From: Zychaea mexicana
Taxonomy: Eukaryota > Mucoromycota > Mucoromycetes > Mucorales > Lichtheimiaceae
Assembly (NCBI RefSeq): GCF_025766255.1
Contig: NW_026516687.1
Coordinates: 62,001-126,000, forward strand
Reading direction: 5' to 3'
DNA length: 64,000 bases
The notes beneath the pieces are model-generated. The model was not told the origin of the DNA and searched no databases. It was given only the letters and a program-made list of their open reading frames with translations. This document shows, piece by piece, positions 39,610 to 52,641 of the stretch (its first letter is position 1; each line of letters starts with the position of its first letter). The position numbers and the translations under genes are program-made.

Positions 39610-41100
39610 ATGTGTATCACATACGAAACCAAGCAATGGTGTATGACAACTCCTTTCCAGCACTCTGGTCCCTACACTCAACCGCCTCGAAAGTTTTCCA
39701 ATTTACCAAAGCCTGATTTTATGCCGACTTGGCTTGTTCGAATATCCGATATGCAAATGGTCCGAGGGTCTACTGTCAACGAAGGATATTGCGCTCTTTC
39801 TTATTCCTGGAACCAATCCGGAGAAACTATTGTAGACGAGGTTCACGGGAAAAAGCAAACAAGTTGACGAAGGCAGACACAAGATTGTCTTTGCCGGAAA
39901 GATAATTGCCACGAAAATCAAGAGGCCGCAAACGAATCCCGTCAAAGACAAAATACGTCGTCTTTGAAGGCATTATTCAGCAAATAGGCAAGGATTTTAA
40001 CATAAAGTACATCTGGTACGACCAATGGTGCATCAACCAAGGTAGCAAGGGAGAAAAACATCGCGAGATACGTTTGATGCGCCCACTGTGCCGTTGTACT
40101 ATTTGCCCGAATTTCAAAGCTGCTCATCGCCAAAAGGAGATAATAATGTGGATAACCGTGCAATGGACAGTCATTATCAGATCAATAGTTCTCAATGGCT
40201 CACTTGCTTATGGACCCTGGAGGAGGCGCTTCTATCACAAAGACTGCTCTTTGTCGGACGTAACGTGCATCTTTGGTGGTATGCAGCTCGTGACCATTTA
40301 GATATATCGTTCCTTTTGCCGAGGCGGAGCTCTCTATCCTTTGCTTTGGCGATGCTTCGCTTTTGGACCAGGACAGACCCATCCAAAAGTTCGAAATACC
40401 ATCCTGGACGGGTGTCAATGGAAAACATTATCTAGAGCATGTCGTTGATGGACACCTTTATCCAAGCACCACTTTTCAGAATTACAAGATAATGGGACGG
40501 TTATTGCAAGTTACCTGTGCTTGCATCTCCACCGATCCATCAATCCTGATTATGGCCAGCCAGCGGCAACAACAACAGCAGGCGAGAACAACGGTGACGA
40601 CACTAACTCCCAGGGACCTTCCACCCACATCTAATAAGAAGAAGCCTACTTGTCACAGTACTACCGAGGATAGTGTAGATGAAATGGACCGTTGGATACT
40701 CTCGACCTCGGTTCGGCTACCTGGACATAAGAGTAGCAAAACAGCGATACTGGACGAGATATACGGCGACGATCCGTATGAGGATTTTGAACTTACTAAG
40801 CAGGCTGAGACATTATTGCAGTTTATCCCGGTAGAAAAAAAGGAATCCCTGTTTTGGAATGACGATGCTTCCTCCCAGTGCACTCGTTTTGAGTTTGATC
40901 TCACTGAAGACATTGATGTCTCGAAGCAGTACGTGATACTTTCTGGGATAGCGTTTGACCATGGAAGTCCAGGTTGGAATTTATCTCCCGTGATTAAAAA
41001 GGAACAAGATTATTACAAGGCTATCGCTGTGTGCCACATCGAGAATCCTGATTATTTTTTCTCTGATTATAGCGTACCTGAAGTGACATTCATGATTTGA
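39610..41100 (+). pseudogene. frameshifted HET-domain-like gene
   Basis: Heterokaryon-incompatibility-like (HET) gene, now broken. Read by eye, the protein runs through the frames in the order 1-2-3-2-1. Frame 1 at 39610-39850 has PTWLVRISDMQMVRG and EGYCALSYSWNQSG, which fits the LSYxW box of HET domains. Frame 2 follows at about 39851-39905 (VDEGRHKIVFAGKII), frame 3 at about 39906-40090 (FNIKYIWYDQWCINQ, the hallmark WxDxxCIxQ box), frame 2 at about 40090-40430 (SQWLTCLWTLEEALLSQRLL), then frame 1 to 41100 (LLQFIPVEKKESLFWND, PVIKKEQDYYKAIA). At least four frame changes, one by an A-run at about 39850, without splice signals. Both conserved boxes and the WTLEEAL motif remain readable, so the loss may be fairly recent. 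The C-terminal 240-residue frame is still intact and could be mistaken for a gene. Confidence 0.75.
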
Positions 41101-42550
41101 ATATAAAAAAAAAATGAATATCTTAAACACACTACAAATGATTCTTGACTTGGATGTTGCGACCACACACCCATTGATTTGGGGTAAAGGGGGGTTGGAA
41201 GCCTAGTGCGTAGTTATGTGATATTGGGGCTGTCCGTCAAAAAGTATCTTGTAAAGCAACTCTTCACAGCATTATCCATCACACTCTTCTCCCACTCCAA
41301 ATGTCGATGCACAGGACATCATCGCTCGAATAACGTATATATGTCTCCATAAATGTTGGTCCACTGTACCCTTGCCTTCTCACTTACAGAATAGAAGGCA
41401 CAGCGTCTAGCGAAACGAATCTGTGTGCTCTGTCTGTACGCATTATGTATGTAGTAAATAATTTGAGGCTCGTGGGCTCTCATCATTGATTGATATCCTA
41501 CTCACATGTAGGTATTCGTTTTAGTTTGGAGGTAGGGTAGTACCATGAATACATGGATAGCTTTGCGAGATCCAACCCTCGTATGAGCTATTCTTAGGCA
41601 AACAAATTTGAGATAAGAATGGTAAGGTTACAACACACTTTTTAAATTTCTATATATTCATTATTAAACTAACCGAGTCTCTTTGGGGGGGGGTGAATCT
41701 GCGGAAGACTCGCCTGGAGCTCTAGGGTAAAACATTGACCTATCATATACTACGGGTCTGTTTTGAAACAAAAACGGCGTCGCGTCGCAAGCCCGTGATC
41801 TACCGTTAATTGTTGGAGTTGGCGATAGGAAATACAATGGTTTGAAAAGTGCTATTTCATAGCTTTTTTTTTTCAACGATCATGACTACAAACACCATAT
41901 ATCATTAAAGGAGAGACGGCGAAAATGTTGGTAGCTTATTGTCGCCATCCCCGTCCACATTATTGTTAGTTTTTCCACTATCAGTATCGCAGTAGTACTT
42001 TCGTAAATTTACAATGGTTCTAGCGAGCTCTGTACGTACGCAAAATTATAAGGATATTGTAAAAGGTCAGACATACGCTCTTTTGTGTTACTGTAAGGTA
42101 AAACAGCGATATCCAATTGTCGACGACGGCCGTCGATGATTCAGTGTGCCGGAAAGGACATAATAAACGTAGTAAAGCAAGGAAAAGAGACTGGACCATC
42201 ACTGTTGTTGTATCCACTGACTCATAGTTTGCTGAGAACCGAGTCGCATAAAGATATTCAGAGCACACAGAATACCACAGGGGCTACTGTACCGACTGGT
42301 AGATGCGCTGTCTTTTATTACTTTGAGTAAAAACACTCTTTTCAAACAAGGCTGATATCCGATGACACCTTGGTCATATATAAGCTCACGCACAATATAT
42401 ATCTCGGCATATGAATAATACTACTCGAGGGTTTTGAGAGACGACAGTTGCATGGGTTGATAAAAAGTGCTATTAACGACGTCAACTATTGTTGCCAGAA
42501 CTGATCTTAAAGAACTCTCCATGATAAGTATTGCGTTTTTTCGTTCCGGC
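41101..42550. other. gene-free stretch
   Basis: 1.45 kb, with A-runs and a G-run (about 41683-41691). Only short open frames on both strands. No feature recognised. Confidence 0.5.
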
Positions 42551-43666
42551 TCATTGATGCTTCGTAGTATTCATTGGCTCGCTATTCATGTGAGCTTGCA
42601 GCATCTTTTTATACGATTGCGCCTCATAGTAATCAATATCTTTGTTTGTCTGTACAAATATCTCGTCGTTGTACAGTGCTCGTTGCTTTTGTCGTTGCGC
42701 ATCGATGCTATCAGATAAACTCACTTGCTCGGTGATCAGGCGATGCATCTCGTTTAATTGTGCTTCTGCTTCTGCTGGTAGCTCACTGTATAATGCTTGG
42801 TTTTTAATACTGTTCACCATGCTTGAGTTGCTAAAGGATACTTGTGTGGTGGTTGAGGTCGTAGTAGTAATATCGTTGCAAGTACTACCAACGTCAACAG
42901 GAATGTTTTGCTTTGTTGGTGAGCTGTTGCTATGTATATACAAAAGAGAGAGAGAGAGATTCGATATATCCAAGCAGCATTAGGTCTATTTCAGGACTGA
43001 CCGCAATAAAAAATTTAAAGAGGATGTATCAAGCACGTACAGGTTTTGATAAGGATCCATCGTCACATTGCTGGATATCGTATTAAAGTGAGTTGGTATA
43101 GCAGCGGTGCTCCATGCCAAGGTATCATTGGCTCCACGATGTCGCTTTTGCTGCTGCTGCTGCTGCTGCGGAAAATGATTCTTTCTGTTTCTCTTATGAT
43201 GTTCGCTCATCCGGTCACCGTCACCATAGAAGAGCGTGCCATCTGACTGTTTAAACTTTCTTCTGGCAAAGTGAAACGCGTCATTACTGAGAGGATGCTG
43301 GGTGCTCTTTTCCTGGCTGTTGATCGTCGATACCTCCATGCATTGTGACGTCCGGTTGTTGCTGCTATCCCTCAATTTCTTTTGCATCCCTTATATTGAT
43401 ATCATAGTAGAAACGATTGTTAGTATTCACAATAATACCCAAAGGAGATCAAGTGTGTTTTAGTACGGGCTGATCTTGTCACATTACGTTTGGGAGCTTT
43501 TAAAAAAAGCAAATGGCAAGAATCAGCTTTCAATCAATCTCATTGTCAACGGTAATTACTGCGGAGCAGAGATCAGATCCCTGTGTTGACACGATTTCAC
43601 AATTGCCTGAGTCAACTTACTTAGGATTCGTCGTTTTTTTCCGTTCTCCAATAGATCTTGCTCCAT
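42551..43666 (-). CDS. hypothetical protein with C-terminal coiled coil
   Basis: Not recognised. Three exons, 43666-43621, 43389-43041 and 42929-42551, phases matched, 257 aa. Exon 1 gives MEQDLLENGKKRRIL, exon 2 a basic, Asn/Gln-rich disordered part (poly-Gln near residue 95), and exon 3 a Thr/Ser stretch. The end is helical: YSELPAEAEAQLNEMHRLIT, then SLSDSIDAQRQKQRALYNDE. The LP..A...L..M...I..Q..L...I pattern recalls helices of the Nup58/Nup49 group of channel nucleoporins, but no FG repeats are present, so this is only a suggestion. The acceptor of exon 2 (AAG) is weak and the true start could be the ATG at 43387. Confidence 0.6.
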
Positions 43667-45671
43667 TGTTTCGTTTTCTTTGTTAAAAAAGTGAAAGAGA
43701 AAGGTACTATAACAAAGCATGATAAGACTGCTCTGAAATTAAAAAAAAGGTGCATAAGTTCGGCAGAACAGTTGTTCCGTGAAGAAATCCAAGTAGTGAA
43801 ACTGATAGTAACGCCAAAAAGTATCATGTACAGCATATGTGGATGTTATCAACAGCTTTGGACATCACATCGGAACAAAGGTGCACTGAGACAACTGATA
43901 GTTTCATCAGCGATAGGTTTGGCCTAGAAGAAGGAATAATAGTTATATAAAGCAAGGCAAGAAACATAATCGTGGTTACAGTAAAAAGTTCCCTTTGAAT
44001 GAGTCCAAAAGAGTGCCTCAAATTATCTATTGGCTGCTAAGAGCATCCAACTTAGGTCCACTCGAGCTAGTAGAAGACTTAATCGCTGGCGTTGAAGATA
44101 AAAGTATGTGCCGCTCCAGCGGATGCAGTGTATTTACCAAATAGTACGCGCTACATAAACCGATATCTGTTGAATCTATCTAAGAACCAGCTGGATTGAT
44201 AAACAATGTAGCTTTGATATTTCCAACAAACTACCGCGACTGATCGCTACAATAGTATGATGTAATATATCGGAATATCATAGAGAGTCCTAAACTTTAC
44301 TGGGCCTAGTCAACCAGATCGGTGATGTAGATTGCGCCAATTTCACGCCCACCGCATATTTGGGAGAATATATATATCTTAGCAAGGCCTCAACTTGCTT
44401 AACCTAGCTGACCCGCAGAAACAAGTTGGGACATTGGTTTAGCGAGTGGGTACTGTGTGCAGCAGTTACAGGCTTAAATAATCATGAAAGATAACACAAA
44501 AGACCTCACAGCTCCTCGTGAGTACGTGTAAGGCGGAAGTTTGAGAGTTACGTCTGTAATGATAACATCAGTCAGAGAGCAGATCGCGGTGTGGGAAACA
44601 AAAACTTGATTGCTTTGATGTACCTGGAAATTCTTGACAACAATAACCCAGTATGGTGGGATGATGAGCTCTTCTCTGTCAGCTGAAGCCCAGTGACTCC
44701 ATGATAGCAGTTGAATCATCATCTTTCAACCAATTCAAAAATTACCCGCAGCTCCTTCCCTCCTTTTGTACTCTGAAACTCTTCCTCTACACCATTTGGC
44801 CTTAGGTTTTATGAGCGTCCAGGCACTGCATGATTGAACGATTGCTTAAACGTAAAACCTTAATGTCGAAAAGAAAACAGAAAAAATAGAATAAGGGAAT
44901 TTCCCAAATATACCGAAATTTGCTCATCATTTTCTATCATTTGGGATAAGCGCTATATGACGAGCTGGCCCTCACGAGGGTGCATCAATGCTTCTTATTC
45001 TACTCTTCTTGGAATGTATATTCATACTAAGGGCATCTACCGAACCACGAACGGAAGATTGGAGAAGCGAGTAGTTATGCAGCTATCTTATGCGCATATC
45101 GATACACTCTCACGTCGTATCAATATACAAATCCTGTCTTTTTTCTCCCACAAACACAAGTTTAGTAGGTTGTATCCAATCTTCTATGCTTCGAATCTAG
45201 TGCATAAAAAGCAAAGAACAAAGAAAAAGAGAAGAGATCTGCATCATGTTTGGAAAAAGGATAAGGTCCACGGGCATATTTACGGGCATTTTTTAAGCTC
45301 GGAACCGTACGATAGGATATAATTCTCGGGCGATTCTGCTTAAAGAGGAATCCCCATTTGTGGAACCAAGAAATCTAGGTTATTTCCAGTATGTGTGTTT
45401 GCCACGCACAGCAGGGTTTTTTTTTTTTTTGTTCCATGTTGGCATCCAGGTCGTACAGGGCGGTCAAAGAAGTCGGATTCTTTTTTTTTTTTTGTGTTTA
45501 CTCTGACCAAACGGACGAGGCTGAATAAAATGCACAAGTAATGGGTAATATAGTACACATCTTATTATGTTTGTAGAGTTCAGTAAAATGCAAATTAATG
45601 GCTGTAGCAATAACAATAATACAATGTTGAGTGTAGGAAGGAGAGGGGAGAAAGTATTGGGTATCTAGTTA
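43667..45671. other. gene-free stretch
   Basis: Two kb, AT-rich. It contains two long T runs at about 45419-45430 and 45481-45493. Short frames at 44474-44722 (-) and 44957-45322 (+) have no recognisable features. Confidence 0.5.
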
Positions 45672-46152
45672 CTATGCATGTTTTTTCTTTGAGGTTGCGC
45701 TGGCAGCTACTGTGGAAGCGTCCTTTCTTGTTGTTGCCGTTGTGGAGATAGAAGCCGCAGTTGTTTCCGTAGCGGGCGTGCTGTCTGCCATCACAATATC
45801 CCGCTTATTTGAGCCTCCATCTACTTTCTCTAGTTCTTCTTCTTCTGCTGTGCTTTGTTCAGGTGCTGCTGCTGATGATGATGATGGTTTAGATATGTGG
45901 ACAACTGCTTTATTGCATAGGATGCTGCCGGGTAGTATTCGATGATGATGATGCTGCGCTGTGACGGAACAGAGCTTTTTCTGTATCCTTGAACCTTGGG
46001 GCGAGCTAGACATGACGCCACTATACTGAGAGCTGACCGTTTGTCGTTGGTGGACAGACAGATGGTGTCCGAACCGCATCATGATGTGATTGAGGTACTC
46101 TGGATGATGCTTTTCCAAAGGATGCATCTTCAAGATATCTTTCGTGAGTGTA
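45672..46152 (-). CDS. hypothetical protein, 3' exon (5' end not resolved)
   Basis: Unrecognised. A minus-strand exon from an acceptor at about 46153 to a TAG at 45672 encodes LTKDILKMHPLEKHHPEYLN, a His/Arg-rich middle, and an Ala/Ser/Thr/Glu tail ending in KKKHA. A pyrimidine-rich stretch ending in AATAG marks the acceptor. The frame stays open to 46331 (ATG, MKISRTNPSGAPKTQ), giving a 219-aa reading if there is no intron, but that part looks like intron (poly-Phe from a T run). The upstream exon(s) could not be fixed. The tail composition is like other coding regions in the window, so I consider it real. Confidence 0.5.
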
Positions 46153-47966
46153 CTATTGTTACAAGTGTGTGAAAAAAAAAAGATTTTTCTTTTCCTGATG
46201 TGCAGCGCCAATTCTGGTAAAGACGCATTGTCCTTTTTGTTTTCTATAGGTTTTATATATTTCACAAGGTTTTTTTTTGTGGAAAGCTGTGTTTTTGGGG
46301 CTCCGGATGGGTTGGTACGGGAAATTTTCATCCTATGGGCTTCGTTGTGTGGCTGCTGCTGCCATTTGAGATGGGTTGCTTGTTGTTGTTGTTGTTGTTG
46401 TTGTTTCGGTTGTCACATGGTGACACCTTCCAGGACAGGATCGGCTCAAGTGATCACAACTCCTCGATTCCAGGGCCCAACAGAACACGTAAGATCAGGG
46501 GGTCCGAGGAGGATTCCTAGGAAATTAAAATGAGCCCTAATATCCTTTTCTATACCCTCTCACTCTGCCCCTTCTCCTCTGCTTGACATACATGCGTCCA
46601 CAGGATAGCAAATACCGCATAATAAGACGAGAAGAACGTCTTGCTCTTGATCGGACACATCCGTAGCCATTCACATGAAAAATTTACCCCGCATCTTTGT
46701 TGTTTTGAATCAGCGCGGTGTATATCAGTAGTACTTTGAAACGGAAACTCTCTCTGTTTTAACGTTTGGGCTGTCGTCCCTGCTGCTGTTGAACGATGAT
46801 GGATAGTGAAGTCATGGGCGCTCTCTTAAAAAGAAAGTCGGCGATTACGGGTTACTTGATTTGGTATATTGTTGATTTGTTAGAAAGGATCCTTCTTTTT
46901 TCCTTTAAGAGTCATATCGATCAGACTCTCTCTCTCTCTCTCTTTCTCTTTGTGTACTTAAGATTGGCTTGCTATCTCTTGCTCATCAGCAGTGATAACA
47001 GGCGTCCCATTCAGGTAAACTCATTCTCGCGTTGAAACCTTCTGTGGAGAAGAGAGTCAAGGCACATCCTCATGCTTGCTTGTCGCCAACACTAGCTCAG
47101 GTAATTCTCCGGTTACCGAGACCCTGGTTCCTGGATAAGTACTGTACCTTTTTTCTTTTCCCTTCAAGTAGAGAAAACGCTCAAGTAAACAATTTCTGCT
47201 TCATCAGCTTGTGCACAAAAAGGGGGAAAAAAGTTCTCGGCATAATGCCACACACAGACCAGCACATACTTTTTTGATCTTTCCATCACGGTGGGTGCGA
47301 TTGCGTTGTGCACCCACATTGTTCGTCTAACGCTGTGGCCAGACGTACACAATCGTGATTCGTGGCAACGACATATGTGATGTGATTTTTACCTGTTTGA
47401 TGGTGATGCTGCATCCAGGGCGCCCACCTTTTTTTGGTCATTTTATCGTTTTTAACAGTTTCATTAGGAAATTTTCTGAGATAGCAGATTACTGCCAGCA
47501 CATGGTTATCCATCGTTTTGTAACGGCTCGTGTGATTTTTCAAAATATCAGAAATTCATAAATTACGCGAGCCTGCTTCTTAATACATATATATTTTATC
47601 AACAATTTGCTCCAAGCCAAGTGGGCACTGCATGTTCTGTCCTGTCATTTCATGGTGTTGTTGAGGGTGGGGTCATATTTCCTACTCTGTGTGGAGCAGC
47701 TGCTAGCCCTAACTATCTCGACTTATTACTGCTATCATGTGCACACACTAGCTTTTCCATGCCCACAGGGCTCAAAAGTGGTAGCTGCTATATACGTCCT
47801 CACTTCGAACAAGTGTATATGCGCCTCGCATGATTTTTGTTCATCCTACTCAAGGTACGTCGGACTTTAATAATTTTGGAGGGTACGAGCGCTCATTTTA
47901 TATTTTTTTTTTTTGGAAAGGCACCTTTGGGTGCTATCCTCTTTTCTGCTGCAGAATATTAAAACA
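46153..47966. other. gap upstream of NIC96
   Basis: 1.8 kb. It may hold missing 5' exons of the preceding minus-strand gene. Short plus frames at 46796-47035 and 47032-47277 were examined but show no family features. A CT run lies at about 46925-46943, a TTG repeat at about 46381-46402 and a T run just before the NIC96 start. Confidence 0.45.
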
Positions 47967-50900
47967 ATGGCGACTGAAACGTTTAAAAAGTTATACGAGA
48001 GCTCGAAATTACTTGCATCTCCCACAACTCGAGACCAGCTACCCGTGTTGGAACGTGGATTAGACCAGATCGATACAGAAACGCGACGATTATTTGGAAA
48101 GAACAAGGCCGATCAGGAACAAACTGCTCAAGCGTGAGTAACTCTCGTTAATCTAATCTTTCACAGTTTAGAGAAGAAATAATATCCTTTTTAATGGGTG
48201 GTCATTTCTATAAAAAAAACCATGGGTAGTCATTTCTTTTTGGCACAGAATGGAATCAATACGCAGGATCTGGCGCAAAAGTTAAATGCCATGGACACGG
48301 GTCGGATCTTTGAACCTTCAGGCAAGATTAACGACACGGACGTGGAGGTATATACAAGTACCAGTTAGAGTAGACGCGTGCAAACGTACTCTCACACGCG
48401 ATCCGGTTGCTCACATAAAACAACGTCAACACTAGAAATATTTGGAAAAGGCACACGAACGCAGTATCATTGATGTTATCACGGAATACGGCCAAAACGT
48501 AAAATATATGGATTAAAAATGAAAAAGAAAGAAAAATAGCCAAGGAAAAGGGACTGACGGTATGGTTATCTGTCATATTTTATAGACGCAGTTTGATTTC
48601 GAGGAAGAGGCTGAACGCGTGATGGAAGCCAACCTGCGGAAAACTCAACGTCGTGTTTTGGAGGGATGGGATCACCATCAACATCATCATCATCATCATC
48701 ATCAAGGTTCGAATGTAATCGATGACGATAGATTTTTGATGGTAAACGGAAATACACTTAACGAGAAATGTTAGACATGCTGTCAGACAACAAAAAAAAA
48801 AGAACTTACACGCATGCTTTTTTTCTTGTTCATCTTAGCCTGCTGCTACATCGCCAGCTTCCCGTCAACGTGTGCTGGATTATGCAGCTGTTATCTCTAA
48901 AATGAATGATGCCAGAGTGGCCCGTAAAAGTTTCCCAGTTGTCGAAGAGTTTGCAAAGTTATCCAAATCGGTGGACTCTGATCAGGTTTGTGGGTTGATG
49001 AGAAGGGATAATGACACGTAGAGGGGTTTACTGTTGTATCTGTGTAACGGTCAGGAAAATGGAGAAAGAAGGGGTAGACTGACATTATTTTACTTAGGTG
49101 CATGATCGCAATTTGGATATTTGGAAACTATTATATAGCTTGGCTGGAGAAGCCGCATATGACAACGGTGCCGAATATTCAAAAAAGAGATATGCACAAC
49201 TGCAACCCGGCGAGCCGGTAGCAGTGAGCATGACTCGAAAGCTCATTGATTCAGCAAAGAGCTGGCTCGAAAAACAGTAAGTTGATGGTGAAGGATTTAT
49301 CTCAAAAAAGATGAGCGAGTAGCATAGTGAGTGGATATTTAACCCGAATCATTATACATATTTCTAGGTTCACCGAATATATCGACGATGAATTAGTACG
49401 CCATGCAACTCAAGCCAAAGTGGGCGGTGTACCATCACCAGCTCACCGTCTTCGGGTATTCATGGATCTGAAATTCCGAAAGGGTTCTGAAAAGTGGACA
49501 GATTCTCGATTTGAGGTAAAATATAATAATGTAGACCCAGTTCTTGCATATTTGAGTTTGCAATAAAACTAGATATGAGGTATTGGAGAGGAAAAAAGGG
49601 ACTTACCACGACACTGAATTTAGATTGTCAACGGCACGGCCATCTGGACCTATCTGTACCTACTTATCCGCAGCGGCTATGCTAAGCAAGCACTAGCATA
49701 CGTAAAGGAAAACGAGCAGCTATTTAGTGCTGAACCACAGTTTGTTCGATACTTTACCGAATACATGGAATCGCCTGATCGACGACTGCGAAAAGCAACA
49801 CACGATGCAGTTGTGGCTGACTATCAGCGTCTAGAATACGGACAACAGAACGCTGATCCATACAAGCTTATCTTGTACAAGATCATTGGTCGTTGTGGGC
49901 TCAATAAGAAGCGTTTGCCCGAGATTGGCACAACTGAAGACTACATGTGGTTACAGGTAAATACTATACGGCGGCATCATAAACAGTAGCCAACCCCCAA
50001 GCAAAGAGATGTTTGGTGGGGGTGGTTCAAAAAAGTGTCATTGATACTAATAGGCGTCCAATGATCTCTCTTTTCCTCACAGCTTTCACTGGTGCGCGAA
50101 TCAGTGGATGGAGAAGCATACGACTATGAACGATATAACCTGAATGACATACAAAAACTCATTTTGAGCTTCAATCCAAATGAGTTTGACCAAAACGGAA
50201 CCAATCCTCGAAATTATTTCATGGTGCTGTTATTGACTTTGCAATTTGAACGGGTAAGTTTTTTTTGAAGGGGAGGTTGAAAGAGATAGCAGAAAGAAGG
50301 AGTCTTTGGAAAACGTGGACTTTGTTTAACTCGAAACTAATTTGCATGAAAAGGCTGTAAACTATCTCTACAAGAATGAAAAGACCCGGGTAGAAGCGGT
50401 ACACTTTGCGATTGCTCTTGCCTATCATGGCTTATTACGGATCCCAGTGAACCTATTAACAAGCAGCATTGACCTACGTAAAGTTTCTGATTTAACGAAT
50501 ATTGTGTGGGAAACGGAGGAAGGATGTTGTGATAAGAGAGGAAGAGAAAGGGAAATTTAAGGTTATTATTAACTTGCAAATTTTCTGTCATGGCAACAAA
50601 AACTAGTGATTGTCGAGGATGACGAACGAGTCAGCTTTAACTTTTCCCGGCTGATATACCAGTACATACGCATCTTTGCAGCCAGCAACGAACAGAACGC
50701 ACTCAACTACATCTACCTCCTCACACTCTACTCTGATTGGCAACGACATGACTCTGACGATATGATCACTTTATCCCATACATATATCCAAGAGTTAGTC
50801 CTGGGAAGTAAGGATCCCAAGGCGATATTGGGGGTACGATCACCGGAACAGGGTCGTCAGGTACAGTAGAATGCATCATATCATCACTGTGTTGCCACTT

Positions 50901-51842
50901 TTGGCTGGATAGAAAACCTTATCTTTCTTCTTTCTATAAGCGGGGATGGTTGGATGCCCACAAGGAGCTGATCGGTATCACGAGCGAACGAGCGTTTGTT
51001 CAAGCCATTTTGCAACCACTCGCTGAAAAGTATGCGCAGGAAGGACGCTACTCGGAGGCCGTCTTTGTGTATGAACTGACAGGAGTAAGTAAACTAAAGC
51101 TGAAGCACAACAGGGAGAAGAGGATGCCGGGGGCCCCATTCTATTTTAATCAAGTACTAATATAATTGTTGCAGGACTACAATGAAGTTGTTGACATCCT
51201 AAACAAGCAACTGGGTGATGCATTACAGCAACCACGGGCAACCGACCCAGACCAAATGTTACGCAGACGTGCATCGGACGAAGAAATCATCAACCTTTCA
51301 CTCAAGACGCTAGGCGACTATGAAAAGCAGCAACATATCGGCGTGCTTATCAAGGAATCCAAGAAACACACGGTCAGAGTGCTTATCGACTTTTTACGGA
51401 GCCGTAGTCTGTATGAAGAAGGATCGTTTGAACAGGCACTCCACGTGATCCATCAAAGTGGTGTGATTCCTCTGCAGGATGACTTGGGACTGGTGCAACG
51501 GACAGCCGAGCAGTTTGAACGTCTGGACGAAGGGATCAGCAAAAATGTGCCGGACATGTTGCTGATGGTGACGGATATGCTTTTCAAACTGTGGACCACA
51601 TTCACGGGGCCCCAGCTTGTTTCGCAGCCAGCGGCCAAAGAGGTATGGAAGTCTGGTTTGGGGCTTAAGAGGGTGAAGGGGGGGGGGGTTTGGAGCGGAG
51701 TAAACATAAGCAAACTAAATAATTTATGGGCCGGAAAAAGACGGTTGCAAGAATCGAGGAGAACATTCGAGCTGTGCTGGCCTTTGTGGGCCTGATCCAA
51801 TTCAAGATGCCAGCAGACACGGTGACAAAACTTAACAAGTAA
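47967..51842 (+). CDS. NIC96: nucleoporin NIC96/NUP93
   Basis: Linker nucleoporin of the nuclear pore inner ring. Fourteen exons: 47967-48133, 48230-48347, 48436-48498, 48586-48741, 48839-48985, 49098-49276, 49368-49515, 49624-49956, 50083-50253, 50354-50477, 50607-50860, 50941-51084, 51175-51642 and 51741-51842. All phases agree, 857 aa, close to yeast Nic96 (839). The N-terminal helix (FKKLYESSKLLAS) is followed by HFFLAQNGINTQDLAQKL, a family hallmark recovered only when the acceptor at 48229 is used. A His-rich insert lies at residues about 140-150. The alpha-solenoid contains DLKFRKGSEKWTDSRFE, GTAIWTYLYLLIRSGYAKQA, FTEYMESPD and EDYMWLQLSLVRE, all diagnostic of Nup93. It ends with FVGLIQFKMPADTVTKLNK. 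The last exon's acceptor (AAAAAG) is non-ideal but the product fits the family. Confidence 0.95.
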
Positions 51843-52185
51843 AGAATGAAATAGTGTTTGTTGTGTTTTAGGGTTTTTGCTAAACGGTAAAATAATACTG
51901 ACGTCCCCCTCCCCCCCCCCACGCTGCCTCCATTTAGGGCCGAAATGATGATGTCTGCGCACACACACCGCTTGTCCCAATAAAATTTCCATGACGTTAC
52001 CGGTTTCAACTCGTTTGAACGTGATTGGCCACGATCCAAGCCAACATTGCCCGGCCCGTCTCATTGAGTCAGAGAGCACACACACACACACATCCAAATT
52101 GAGAAATAAAGAATATATAAATAGAAAGTCTTTTCAAGTTACCCCGCCCTCAATTCTTTTCTACTTGTTTATCCGTTAACAACGC
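51843..52185. other. intergenic gap
   Basis: About 340 bases with a C run (about 51908-51919) and a CA run (about 52078-52091). No gene. Confidence 0.5.
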
Positions 52186-52196
52186 TAATATAAAAG
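52186..52196 (+). promoter_or_regulatory. candidate TATA box of the small Ser-rich gene
   Basis: TAATATAAAAG about 95-105 bases before the ATG at 52291, followed by a pyrimidine-rich leader with a CT run (about 52236-52257). This is the clearest TATA plus CT-leader arrangement in the window. Confidence 0.5.
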
Positions 52197-52290
52197 AGAC
52201 GGCTTCTTTCTTCTCCTCTTACTCGTGCCTGCCCGACTCTCTCTCTCTCCCTCTCTCGTCTGTATTCTCCAAAAGCACCTGCAAAGAACC

Positions 52291-52641
52291 ATGACCTTTA
52301 TTCAATCCGATATCGACCCTCTTTTCCTGCGCGAACGACATTTACAGCTCAGCAAAAGTAAAAGTAATAGCAGTCTTTCGTCGTCAGCGAGTGACAGCAT
52401 AATGGAAACCGAAGGTCGCTCCTCGTATCTCTCTGGCAGCAACAGCAGCAGTAATGAAAAGTCGAAACTACGTCTTGTTGTTGCCGAGTCACAAGCTACC
52501 CCAGCAGTAAAACGAACGTGGGGATCGAGCTCCATGGCACGATCAACGGATTCATTGTCCTCATCGTCAACCACTTCAACGACGGCGACGTCCAAATCAA
52601 GTATCACCAACTTGGATCGTCTTGTTTCCTTTTACTTATAA
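52291..52641 (+). CDS. small Ser/Thr-rich hypothetical protein
   Basis: Single-exon frame of 116 aa starting MTFIQSDIDPLFLRERHLQL, then largely Ser, Thr and Asn with KLRLVVAESQATPAVKRTWG in the middle. Not recognised. The start is supported by a candidate TATA box, a CT-rich leader and a good AACCATGA context. Low complexity makes the frame less informative. A 3' exon cannot be excluded because the last residues before the stop (VSFYL) differ in composition from the rest. Confidence 0.5.
   Translation: MTFIQSDIDPLFLRERHLQLSKSKSNSSLSSSASDSIMETEGRSSYLSGSNSSSNEKSKLRLVVAESQATPAVKRTWGSSSMARSTDSLSSSSTTSTTATSKSSITNLDRLVSFYL

Noticed and set aside
46144..46533. Plus-strand frame with Cys/Leu-rich sequence
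   Set aside because: Opposite the minus-strand hypothetical gene and driven by T and TTG runs. No motif.
46796..47277. Possible small plus-strand gene with two short frames
   Set aside because: Splice sites can be drawn but the products match nothing and contain poly-CT-derived Ser/Leu.
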